Source: DATMQA01 sp035566895 (GTDB lineage Bacteria > Verrucomicrobiota > Verrucomicrobiia > Limisphaerales > UBA8199). Taken from it: a stretch of DNA of 55,696 bases. The DNA is taken from positions 1-55,696 of the forward strand of contig DATMQA010000167.1 in NCBI GenBank assembly GCA_035566895.1, written 5' to 3'. Both the position numbers and the translations under genes were made by a program. Below are positions 32,589 to 41,096 of the stretch, in pieces (position 1 is the first letter of the stretch; every line of letters starts with the position of its first letter). Under the pieces are notes generated by a model. That model was not told where the DNA came from and did not search any database. It saw only the letters and a list, made by a program, of their open reading frames with translations.

Positions 32589-34327
32589 CAGGCCACTTTC
32601 ACCTTGGCCTTGCGGCCTTTGATTTGGGCGCGGTTGAGCTTCGCAATGATGCTGTTGGCGTGTTCGGAAGCCACATCCACAAAGAGATGCCGTTCGCGCA
32701 CGTCCACCGCGCCGACTGTTGGCCGGGGCAGCCCCGTTTCGCCAAGAATGACTCCGACAACGTCCGCTTCCGAAATGCCCAACCCCGCGCCCACATTCAT
32801 GAAAAGACGGGTCTGTCCTTCGGGCGTGCCCCGGCTGATCTTAGGCAGGGGCAGGGCGGCTGGTTTGGAGCGCTCGCGGATTTCCTGCTGACGGGGCGCA
32901 GCTTCGCGAGATCGGGGGCCCTCGTCGCGGTGGCGCGGCAGCCTCTGCTCAAAGCGGTTGCGGCGTGCTCCTCGAAAATCTGCACTCTCCGCGCGCTGAG
33001 GAGCTTCCTCCTGTGAGACCTTGGCGGCAGGCGGAGCGTCTCCGCCCTGCAAATGATGGAGCAGCGCCGAGGCAATATCGGTCGAGCTGAAGCCTTCTTC
33101 GAGCAACCGTTCGATGAGCTGGTCCTGCCGTTTGAACTCGCCGCTCCGGAGCGTGGCGCGAATCTTATCGAGCACCGCGTGGGCGCGGACTTCTTCCACT
33201 TCATCGATAGTGGGCGGCTTGCCGCGGTGAATCCTCGTATTGGTATAGCGTTCGATGTTGCGTATCTGGAACACCTCCCGCCCTGAGGCGAAAGAGATGG
33301 CCCGTCCGCTCCGGCCCTGGCGGCCGGTCCGGCCGATGCGGTGCACGTAATCCTCCCCGTCGTAGGGCAGGTCATAGTTGAACACGACCTCGATATTCTC
33401 CACGTCGATGCCGCGGGCCGCCACATCGGTAGCGACGAGGAATTCGAGGCCCGACTTGCGAAACCTGTTCATCACGCGGTCGCGCATCGCCTGGGTCATT
33501 TCGCCATGGAGCCGGTCCGCCGAGTAGCCTTGCGCGTTCAAATGCTCGACCAGGTCATCGACCATGCGCCGGGTGTTGCAGAAGATGATGCCAAGCTTGA
33601 GATCGTGAAGGTCGATGAGCCGCGTGAGCAAATCGACTTTATAGCGGCGATCGACTTCGTAATAGACCTGCTCGACCGTCGGCACCGTCATGGCTTTTTG
33701 CTCGATCCGCACGTTCTGCGGGTCGCGCGAGTATTTCTCGATTAACTGCTGGATAGGGCGGGGGATCGTCGCTGAGAAAAAGACCGTTTGCCGCTCTTTG
33801 GGTGTTCCCTGGAGAATCAGCTCGATATCGTCGCGGAAACCCATGTTGAGCATGACATCCACCTCATCGAGCACGACCAATTTCACCGTGTTGAGCCGTA
33901 GCGTGCCGCGGCGCATGTGGTCCATGATCCGGCCGGGCGTGCCGATGACGATATGCGCGCCCTGGCGCAGCCCGAAAAGCTGGCGGTCGTAGGATTGGCC
34001 GCCATACACCGGCAAAGCATGGAGGCCGGTTTTGAAGAGAGCCAGCTTGTGGACCTCCTCCGAAACCTGAACCGCCAGCTCGCGGGTCGGGCAAAGGATC
34101 AGCACCTGCGTGGTCCGCTCCTTCACCGAGACTTTCTCGATCGCCGGCGCGGCGAAGGCGACGGTCTTCCCGGAGCCGGTCTGGGACTGCCCCACGACGT
34201 CTTTGCCTTGCAGCAGGACCGGGATTGCCTCGGCTTGAATTGGTGCCGCCTGCTCGAAACCGAGCTTGTCGATGGCTTTCAGCAGTTCGCTGGAAAGCCC
34301 GAGTTCAGAAAATAATTTTGCCGTCAC
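32588..34327 (-). CDS. DEAD-box ATP-dependent RNA helicase with DbpA-type RNA-binding domain (DEVD motif)
   Basis: All helicase motifs are present in 579 residues: Q motif (Gln31, 'GFEQAAPIQAEAIP'), motif I 'GQSQTGSGKT' (46-55), 'PTREL' (80-84), 'TPGR' (130-133), motif II as DEVD at 154-157 in place of DEAD, 'SAT' (185-187), 'RGID' and 'HRIGRTGRQGRSG'. A basic, arginine-rich linker follows, and then a DbpA-type RNA-binding domain at the C-terminus ('TRLFMNVGAGLGISEADVVG', 'VGAVDVRERHLFVDVASEHA'). Helicases of this DbpA/CsdA/CshA type unwind structured RNA in ribosome assembly or cold response. The Ala-to-Val change in motif II keeps the two Asp residues and Glu needed for Mg-ATP. Confidence 0.94.
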   Translation of the reverse strand: MTAKLFSELGLSSELLKAIDKLGFEQAAPIQAEAIPVLLQGKDVVGQSQTGSGKTVAFAAPAIEKVSVKERTTQVLILCPTRELAVQVSEEVHKLALFKTGLHALPVYGGQSYDRQLFGLRQGAHIVIGTPGRIMDHMRRGTLRLNTVKLVVLDEVDVMLNMGFRDDIELILQGTPKERQTVFFSATIPRPIQQLIEKYSRDPQNVRIEQKAMTVPTVEQVYYEVDRRYKVDLLTRLIDLHDLKLGIIFCNTRRMVDDLVEHLNAQGYSADRLHGEMTQAMRDRVMNRFRKSGLEFLVATDVAARGIDVENIEVVFNYDLPYDGEDYVHRIGRTGRQGRSGRAISFASGREVFQIRNIERYTNTRIHRGKPPTIDEVEEVRAHAVLDKIRATLRSGEFKRQDQLIERLLEEGFSSTDIASALLHHLQGGDAPPAAKVSQEEAPQRAESADFRGARRNRFEQRLPRHRDEGPRSREAAPRQQEIRERSKPAALPLPKISRGTPEGQTRLFMNVGAGLGISEADVVGVILGETGLPRPTVGAVDVRERHLFVDVASEHANSIIAKLNRAQIKGRKAKVKVA

Positions 34328-34409
34328 GGAAATGAATGTGAAAGGGAATGATACGCCAGCCAGGCCCTGAAGCGAGAGGGAATTTTACGACCAGGTTGAA
34401 GGTCGATTC

Positions 34410-35657
34410 CTAAGAACTCACCGTTACAGGTCGGCCAGTCATCGCCTTGCCGGCGAGCCAGCCGGTGGTCCAGGCCGATTGGAAATTAAACCCGCCGGTA
34501 AGGCCGTCAATGTCGAGCAGTTCACCGGCAAAATAGAGTCCGGGGCAAATCCGGCTCTCCATGGTTTTGAAATTGACCTCGCTCAGACGCACGCCGCCGC
34601 AGGTGACAAATTCCTCCTGGTTGAGCGTTTTGCCAATGACTTGCAATTCGGTAAGGCTGAGTTGCTGAACCAGGCGATGTCGAGCGGAGCGGGAAAGTTC
34701 AGCCCATCGGGTCTCGCGGGAGATCCCTGCAGCCAGGGCGAGGTTTTGCCAAAGCCGCACGGCCAGCGGGGCGATAGGAGTATTGACGACAAGCCGGGCG
34801 GGTTGAGCGGTGCGCAAGGCATCAAGCTTCCCGGCCAGCGTTTGAGCGTCGAGATGAGGCAACCAATTCAGCCGCAGCGGGGCCTGGTAATTCAGCGCGT
34901 GCAGGTCGCGCGCGCACCAGGCAGACAGTCGCAAAATCGCCGGCCCGCTGAGGCCGGCGTGGGTGATGAGCACCGCGCCCGTATCGCGCCGCCCCAAGCC
35001 GGGCAGCGACACTTCCATGGCCTGCACGCTGATTCCCGCCAATTCGCGCAGCCAGGGAGCGGCAATATGGAACGTGAAAAGCGAGGGGACCGGCGGTTCC
35101 AAAGTGTGGCCTAGCGAGACGGCCAGTCGCCCCGCGGCCGGGACGCGGCACCCGCCGGTCGCCAGCAGCAGGCAGTCGCAGCGGAGCGCTTCGCCATGGG
35201 CAAACCCAAACTCGAAGCCGTCCTGCGCGTGGCGTGTCACACGTTCGGGAGCGCGGTTGGTGAGGAGTTCGACGCCCGCCCTTTTAGCGGCCCCCAGCAG
35301 ACAATCAATGATGGTCTTGGAGGAGTCCGTCACTGGGAACATGCGTCCATCTGATTCGGTTTTGAGTTTCACGCCTCGAGCTTCAAACCAGGCGATAGTG
35401 TGGCGAGGTTGAAAGATTTGGAAAGCCGCCAGCAGTTCCTGCCCACCGCGCGGATAGTAGTCGCTCAACTCGCGGGGTTCGAAGCAGGCGTGGGTGACGT
35501 TGCAACGTCCACCGCCGGAGATCCGAACCTTCGAGAGAAACTGCGCACTCTTCTCGAACAATGTGATTTTAACTTCGGGGGAAGCCTCCGCGCAAGTGAT
35601 GGCCGCAAAAAAGCCGGCCGCACCTCCGCCCACCACGACGATACGGCGCTGGCTCAT
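34410..35657 (-). CDS. HI0933/BaiN-family FAD-dependent oxidoreductase
   Basis: The 415-residue flavoprotein starts with an FAD-binding Rossmann motif 'IVVVGGGAAGFFAAITCAEA'. It carries the family signature 'KVRISGGGRCNVTHACFEPR' (residues 44-63), 'RMFPVTDSSKTIIDCLL' and 'LLLATGGCRVPAAG', and ends with 'PGLYFAGELLDIDGLTGGFN' plus 'FQSAWTTGWLAGKA'. Members are about 400 residues, soluble and mostly uncharacterised; BaiN of Clostridium reduces steroid C=C bonds, but this cannot be transferred by motif alone. It lies 82 bp upstream of the helicase gene on the same strand and may be separately transcribed. Confidence 0.92.
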   Translation of the reverse strand: MSQRRIVVVGGGAAGFFAAITCAEASPEVKITLFEKSAQFLSKVRISGGGRCNVTHACFEPRELSDYYPRGGQELLAAFQIFQPRHTIAWFEARGVKLKTESDGRMFPVTDSSKTIIDCLLGAAKRAGVELLTNRAPERVTRHAQDGFEFGFAHGEALRCDCLLLATGGCRVPAAGRLAVSLGHTLEPPVPSLFTFHIAAPWLRELAGISVQAMEVSLPGLGRRDTGAVLITHAGLSGPAILRLSAWCARDLHALNYQAPLRLNWLPHLDAQTLAGKLDALRTAQPARLVVNTPIAPLAVRLWQNLALAAGISRETRWAELSRSARHRLVQQLSLTELQVIGKTLNQEEFVTCGGVRLSEVNFKTMESRICPGLYFAGELLDIDGLTGGFNFQSAWTTGWLAGKAMTGRPVTVSS

Positions 35658-35771
35658 TATGCCGAAACGGGATTCGATTTGTGCACAGTCTGTCGCGCAT
35701 TGTGTTCATGACGACCACGACGGCACAACGCAAATCCGGCCAATCAGTAATGGGCGAATTTTCGAAGACCT

Positions 35772-38072
35772 TCAATGTGCCACTTCCATTTGGAAATAGT
35801 CCAGGTCAACCCCGGCTGCTTCAACGCATAGTTTCAGGTACTGCAGACCGGCAGTGAGGCGGACCCCGTGCACAACCTCTTCAACCCAGGTGCCGTCCGC
35901 GCCGGCGCCGTTAATGGCGACCGGACCGGTCACGTTTACACCGTTTGCTTCCAGGTGGAATCTGCCTCCGCCCCTGGCCGAGGCTGCGTGAAACTTCACA
36001 TTATACGCCCCGGCGCTAGTGATGTTCACAGTATACTTAAGCCATTCGCCAGCGGCCACGTGGCACACCGCGTGTCCCCTGCTGGAGCGCAGGTCCACTC
36101 GGTCACTGCGGTAGTGATCGTCTGCCTGGTGCTGGCCGGCCCTATCATGATATACGATGCCTTCGCCGCCGAGATCGTAGTTCTCGGCTTGGATGGTGCC
36201 GGGAGCAGTGGCGGCGCTGCTTCCGTAAGGGGTCGAATCGCCTGCGTCACTGACGTAAAACCCCGCCCCGTCCGCCCCCAGCAGCAATTGTGCGCTTTTG
36301 TCGGGGTTGAACGCGATGGTCGAGCCGGTGAGCATCCGGAGACCAGTGTTGCACTGCGTCCAATTGTCCCCGCCATCGGTGGTGAGCCACACGCCGTCGG
36401 CGCGGCTTACATCCCGGGCTGGCCACCATTTGGTGATCACCGCTATCCGCCGTGGGTTGCCGGGGTCCACTGCCAACGCACGCGCCTGCGGCTTTTTAAA
36501 AATTCGTCTCCAGGCGCCGTCGTACCGGTAAACGCCACCCAATGAGCCGGAGTTGAAGCTGATCGCATAGAGCAAGCCGGGCGTGACTGGGTCCACGTAG
36601 GCGTACTCGAAATTCGAAGAGGTTGGCGAACCGGGCATTAAGGAAAAGTTCGTGCCATCGGTAGTCTTGCACACGCCTTTCTGGGCTCCGACGTAGAGGG
36701 TAGTGGGTGCCTTCGGGTCGGCGGCAAGATTCCAGAGATTACCGGAATCGTTCAGCGCGAGCGCGTTCCAACTGCCGCCGCCGTCGGTCGTCTTGTACAG
36801 CACGTTGCCCATGATGGCCCAGACTTGACTGGAGTCGGTGGGAAGGACATAGACGGCTTTGTTGTCCCCCTTCGCACCGGAGGGACGGCTGATATAGGCC
36901 CAGGACGCGCCCCAGTTAGTACTCTTGATGATGGGCTCGTTGAGGTAAGCACCGCTGGTGTTGCCGAATTGTCCGCTACCCACATAGATGGTGCCATCAG
37001 CCGAGAAGGCAACCGAATTGGCGCCGTTGAATGGCCCGATTAGCCCATGGTCCGCCAGCTTCCAGCTCCAGAGATAGTCGTCGCTGCGCAGCAGTTTGCC
37101 CCCGTCCATGCCCAACGTGAACACTTGCCCTGGCTTGTAGGGATTCCAGGCGAGCGCCGTGCAACACAAGCCGCTGTAGCCATTGCCGCGCCAGTTACGG
37201 CCAACCGCGAGGCAGGTAATGTCCTTCCACGTTGCACCGGCGTCGAAGGACTGCACGACGTTGCCTTCGCAAGCGCCCAGCACATGGCTCGGGTTCCTCG
37301 GATCCACGCTTAGCCATTGGAAATGCAGGCCGCTTGGATTGCCGGTGCCACCAATGAGGGTGCTGGTGCTGGCATTGTTGACGATTCTGGTCCAAGTCGC
37401 TCCGCCATCAGTCGATCGGTAGGCTGAGGCCGGCCTGTTCCACGATGCGCAATAGAGGTAATTGGGGTTGCTCCTCGCGATGGCAACCGTCCGGAACTCC
37501 GACGTTCCGGCGATGCCGGTCATTCCTCCCGATGAGGCGTTCCAGGTTTTACCGCCATTGGTGCTCTTCCAAATGGCTCCGCCACTACCCAGGCTTACCC
37601 ATAGAGTGTCGGCATTGGTAGCGTGAAGCGCGAGCGACCATGCCTGAGTATTTGGCAAGCCGGTGTCGACCTTGCCGAAACTCTTTCCCCCGTCGGTGCT
37701 CTTATACACCCCGCCCTGGTCGGAGCAGGCGTACACAATGCTGGAGGAACCGGCGGCAAAACCGGCATCATTGATCAATACACCCGTGCCGTCAGTTGGA
37801 CCTCCAACGGCGGCGTCATCAATCGTTGTCAATTTCGTCCAGGTCTCGCCGGCATCGGTGCTTTTCCAGACCCCGCCCCAGCAGGTCGTGCCTACGGCTC
37901 CATAGCCCATATGGCGATGGTTGCCGGCAATAGCCAGCAACGTATTGGAGTCGTTGGGGTCGAAGAGCACCTTCTGAATGGGGGCGGTGAGCGTGTTGTC
38001 GCTCATGGGCGGCATACCCTTGCGCTTGAGCCTCCAGGCCTTGCCGCCGTCAAGTGCTTTGGTATGGCCCAC
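35772..38072 (-). pseudogene. BNR-type beta-propeller with CBM6, 3' part of a frameshifted gene
   Basis: About 760 residues of BNR/sortilin-like propeller blades, each with an Asp-box-type motif ('WKSTDAGETWTKLTT', 'YKSTDGGKSFGKVDT', 'WKSTNGGKTWNASSG', 'YRSTDGGATWTRIV', 'YKTTDGGGSWNAL', 'WLTTDGGDNWTQC'). A C-terminal CBM6 follows, from 'GTIQAENYDLGGEGIVYHD' through 'CHVAAGEWLKYTVNITSAGA' to 'VDLDYFQME'. Its apparent start (38072) is not genuine: the first eight residues are out of frame, and 'DGGKAWRLKRKGMPP' continues the blade begun in the upstream frame ending at 38050. The product would be a secreted glycan-binding or degrading propeller (GH74- or sialidase-like fold); the catalytic class is unknown. 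Confidence 0.8.
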
Positions 38073-38424
38073 TGAGGGTCCCGACCCAGACGAGATTGGC
38101 TTTGGCGGGATGGAAGGTGAAGTCGTTGATCTCCGAGCAAGCCGTAATGCCGATGGCTTGCTCCCAGGTTACACCACCGTTGGTGCTCAGGCCGACGCCG
38201 AACACATCACCTCCGGCGAGAATGGTGCCGACATCGTAGGGGCTGACCGCGACGGCCTCGACTCGGCCGAGGTTGCCGGGCTCATTGAGAGCGTCCCAGC
38301 GCGGATTGAGCTGTGCCGGCGAAGTGGTGACGCCCAGGGTCAGCACGAGACAGGCAACGTATGCGAGGAGTTGAATGCTCTTTTGCCGGGTTGTCCTGAG
38401 CATTTGCTCTTGGGCTTCACTCAC
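38050..38424 (-). pseudogene. BNR propeller, 5' part with signal peptide (frameshifted)
   Basis: This frame encodes the N-terminus of the same protein: a hydrophobic export segment ('LLAYVACLVLTLGVTTSPAQ'), the first blades ('GRVEAVAVSPYDVGTILAGG', 'GLSTNGGVTWEQAIG') and 'GTLSGPYQST', where it stops. On the coding strand the junction reads caaagcacttgacggcggc; removing one T gives Gln-Ser-Thr-Asp-Gly-Gly-Lys, an intact Asp box joining both frames. So a single extra base near 38055 splits the gene, either a true recent mutation or a sequencing error. Its ATG overlaps the stop of the upstream lipoprotein gene. Confidence 0.8.
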
Positions 38425-39731
38425 CTTCGCACCACAAATGTCAAATCGTAGGCGCCGTCGGGTTTTGCTGTAGGGGGCTTGGGCATTCCACCGTCATCCT
38501 GCCGGTTACGACCTATGGAATAAACTACGTAGCCTTTGGGCGAGAGTTTTTTATAGCGCACGGGTTTCCCATCGTAGGGATCTTCTGGCACGACGGCCAG
38601 ATACTTCGGCGCCAGTTGGCCTAGCGAATCCGGCAGGGCAGAACTCGCGGAGAGGCGGTAGCGCTCGACGGCGAGGGCAGCCTCCGCCACTCGCAATTGC
38701 GCCACACAATCGGCCGCCCTGTCAAGCGTGCTGTTCAGCGCCGGCAATGCCGTGGCGGATACGCGGTAGCCCTTGGCCCTGGCTTCGGTCATTTGCGCCG
38801 CGGTTGCGGGCGCCGACTGCTCCGCTGCATCCAGGCAAGCAGGGAAAGGCGTTGAGGCAATGCCCAGCCAATTGCTGAAATAGTCCAGGCACAAGTTGAA
38901 ATCCAGGCGGAAGGCGGCGCCCTGTCGGTAATCCTCAAACTCGGCCAGCGTGCCTAGGGGACAGTTGGCGCCCGCGTCGGCAACGAATTTTTCATACTCG
39001 GGGAGAGGCATTTGAAATAGCGCGATAAGGTTACAGCGCTCAGCCGCAAGGGCCCGAGCCAAAGACGGCTGAATAGTGCCTTCCTCCGCGCGCAATCCGG
39101 CCTGCAAGGGGACAAGTTGCTCCTCGGGAAAAGCTTTCAGGCCGATGGCGCCTTCCAGAGCAACGAGCGTGAGCGAGTCGGAACTGATTCGCACGAATTG
39201 CGAAATCAGCAAAGGCTCTTGCTCCAACGATCCGGCCAGGCGCAATCCATCGATTGCGTCTTGCGCGGCCAAATCGGAGCGACCCTTGGCGGCGTTCGCA
39301 GCAGCCTCGCGGCCTAGCAACTGGGCCGACGCTTTGATTTTAGCTAGGTGCGGCATCTTCATATTGCCGCCTTCGCTCAAATCGATTGAGTAACGGGACT
39401 GGCTCTTACCGGCTGCCTTGTGCAATAGCGCCAGTGCTTGCTGATTTTTCGCCAGGAAGGACGGCGACTTGAGGTCTTCTGGCGACAGAGCCGCAAAGGC
39501 CTCAGCGTAAAGTGGTGCGGCGTTGTCCCCGGCAGGCGGTTCAGGGTACCAGGCGTTCAATTCGGCCGGTGTCACCGGCTGGCCGGTCTGGCGGATGACC
39601 TCCAGCCTGGCGATAATCGTGGCATCGGGCTTTGCACCGTTGCTGCCGCTCCGCTTGCCGCAACCGCTCAGGCCAATCAGTGACGCCAGGGCAAAGACCG
39701 AGATAAACAAGAATGCATTTTGAGGTTTCAT
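38421..39731 (-). CDS. Putative lipoprotein with GspG-like C-terminal segment
   Basis: The 436-residue protein has a lipoprotein signal with lipobox LSGC ('SVFALASLIGLSGCGK'). The middle is helical, with 'YSIDLSEGGNMKMPHLAKIK' and 'LRLAGSLEQEPLLISQFVRI', and matches the 41097 product ('GIDFSPGPATLLPHLARVKA', 'ARDGTLISALVQIASES'). Near the C-terminus 'ALAVERYRLSASSALPDSLG' and 'PEDPYDGKPVRYKKLSPKGY' plus 'VYSIGRNRQDDGG' recall the end of GspG-type pseudopilins, a pattern common in Verrucomicrobiota lipoproteins. It lies downstream of a sigma/anti-sigma pair and is coupled (ATGA) to the propeller gene, so it may belong to their regulon. Function unknown. Confidence 0.8.
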   Translation of the reverse strand: MKPQNAFLFISVFALASLIGLSGCGKRSGSNGAKPDATIIARLEVIRQTGQPVTPAELNAWYPEPPAGDNAAPLYAEAFAALSPEDLKSPSFLAKNQQALALLHKAAGKSQSRYSIDLSEGGNMKMPHLAKIKASAQLLGREAAANAAKGRSDLAAQDAIDGLRLAGSLEQEPLLISQFVRISSDSLTLVALEGAIGLKAFPEEQLVPLQAGLRAEEGTIQPSLARALAAERCNLIALFQMPLPEYEKFVADAGANCPLGTLAEFEDYRQGAAFRLDFNLCLDYFSNWLGIASTPFPACLDAAEQSAPATAAQMTEARAKGYRVSATALPALNSTLDRAADCVAQLRVAEAALAVERYRLSASSALPDSLGQLAPKYLAVVPEDPYDGKPVRYKKLSPKGYVVYSIGRNRQDDGGMPKPPTAKPDGAYDLTFVVRR

Positions 39732-39753
39732 GGTTATGGTTGGGATTTGAGAT

Positions 39754-40329
39754 TCACTCAGAGGAGTTAATCAGCGCCAGGGCCGAGGCCGTGTAAACCG
39801 GCGCCGGGGCTGGATTCCTGGTGCCCTGTTTGGTGAGCAATTCGTCCAACTGGTCCAGGGAGCGGTTGGCAACGCTTTCGTAATTGGCGATGGTTGGCGG
39901 GAGATCACTCTTGAAACGGGGGACTGAGGCAACCTGAACCGGGGTTCGCGCCGGCGGGACAACGGTGGGCGGCGGGCGCAGGACCGCCAGGACTATTACC
40001 GCAGCGGTAACTGCGCCGGCCGCCGGCAACACGACGCGCCAGTTGAGCGCAAGCCGTTGGAAAGACTCCGCCATCGCTGCCCAAGGAGAGCGCGGCTTTT
40101 CGGCCCGGAGCGAGGCAGCCAGGCGGCGATGGAAAGCAGGCGAAACTTGGACATTGGTCTCCGGTTCCGGCACACTGAGCGATGCAGTGATGTTTGAAAG
40201 TTCTTCGAAGTAAGTGCGGCAGGCGGCGCAGGTGTCGAGATGTGCACGGAGCTGTTCTGCCGGTCGGGCCTCCAGGGTGCCGAGCGCCAGCCACGCAATG
40301 TGTTTCCGGTTTCTCACACAAGCTTTCAT
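39754..40329 (-). CDS. Anti-sigma factor with zinc-finger motif
   Basis: The 191-residue protein has an N-terminal zf-HC2-type site, 'LRAHLDTCAACRTYF' (His-x3-Cys-x2-Cys), one membrane helix ('LPAAGAVTAAVIVLAVL', about residues 110-127) and a periplasmic tail. This is the usual layout of a group IV anti-sigma factor that holds an ECF sigma at the membrane. Its ATG overlaps the stop of the sigma gene (ATGA), so the two are co-translated and surely partners. The signal that releases the sigma factor is unknown; the downstream lipoprotein and propeller genes are candidate regulon members. Confidence 0.88.
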   Translation of the reverse strand: MKACVRNRKHIAWLALGTLEARPAEQLRAHLDTCAACRTYFEELSNITASLSVPEPETNVQVSPAFHRRLAASLRAEKPRSPWAAMAESFQRLALNWRVVLPAAGAVTAAVIVLAVLRPPPTVVPPARTPVQVASVPRFKSDLPPTIANYESVANRSLDQLDELLTKQGTRNPAPAPVYTASALALINSSE

Positions 40330-40958
40330 AGGAGCGGATCTTTCATTTCGAGTTGCTTAAAGTGCGCGCCCATGGCTTTCATTGCCCGGAGTTTGTCCAG
40401 GGCATGGAACAGGCGCGATTTGACTGTGCCGACCGAGCAGCCCAGGGCAGCGGCAATCCCTTCGAGTGAATCATCCACGTAAAATCGCAATAAAATAACC
40501 TGTTGATGTTTGAGCGGCAGGGCTTGCACGCACTGGCGGACGAGCGCGGCTTGTTCCCGCAACTGGAGAGCCTGGTCGGGCCGAGCTTCGCGAGCAGGCA
40601 AATGCTCGAGACGCGCACAGGATTCGTACTGGCTGGAATTGGCGAAGCTCCAGAAGGGGCGTCTGGCGCGGAGAGTGTTGCGGTAGCGGTTGAGCAGAAT
40701 CGCACAAAGCCAGGTGAAGAACCGGCAGCGGCCGCTGTAGCGATGGAGACTCTTCCAGGCTTCGACCAGAGTGTCCTGGGCCAGGTCCTGGGCGAGGGTG
40801 GCGTCGCGGCAAAGCGCAGTGGCCTGGCGCAACAGCCTGGCTTCGTGAACACGGCAGAGCTCGCAAAACGCTTCGGTGTCCCCGTCTCGCGCCTGGTCCA
40901 GCAACCCCACAGGTTCTGAGGTTTCAAGTTCCATGACGGTTGAATTGAGGCTCAACAT
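40326..40958 (-). CDS. ECF RNA polymerase sigma factor
   Basis: The frame is open to 41093, but the extra N-terminus is proline/glycine-rich and overlaps a non-coding stretch. ATG at 40958 ('MLSLNSTVMELE') or 40934 gives about 200 residues, the usual ECF size. Region 2 is seen in 'LCRDATLAQDLAQDTLVEAW' and 'RCRFFTWLCAILLNRYRN', region 4 in 'LPLKHQQVILLRFYVDDSLE' and 'GIAAALGCSVGTVKSRLFHA'. It has no C-terminal extension, unlike the sigma factor at 48567. It is co-translated with the anti-sigma factor and likely autoregulated from the gap upstream (40959-41096). Confidence 0.93.
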   Translation of the reverse strand: MLSLNSTVMELETSEPVGLLDQARDGDTEAFCELCRVHEARLLRQATALCRDATLAQDLAQDTLVEAWKSLHRYSGRCRFFTWLCAILLNRYRNTLRARRPFWSFANSSQYESCARLEHLPAREARPDQALQLREQAALVRQCVQALPLKHQQVILLRFYVDDSLEGIAAALGCSVGTVKSRLFHALDKLRAMKAMGAHFKQLEMKDPLL

Positions 40959-41096
40959 CTTCCGGTTAGACAGGTCGGTGCAACATATGTCACTCAAAGT
41001 TGAGCCCGGCTTCTGAGAATTGTAGGAGCCGACACAAGGAGGCTCTAATCCGCTTGTGCCTCCCTGCCCCGGCCCCTGCATGGAACAGTCCAAGTT

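Noticed and set aside
41030..41065. Possible hairpin near gacacaaggaggctctaatc and cttgtgcctcc
   Set aside because: The blocks are in swapped order and do not form a continuous stem; at best a fragment related to the 42497 element.
40959..41093. N-terminal extension of the ECF sigma factor
   Set aside because: The extra 45 residues are Gly/Pro/Ser-rich, unlike sigma factor N-termini, and overlap a partial repeat (aggagccgacacaaggaggc); internal ATGs give the usual length.
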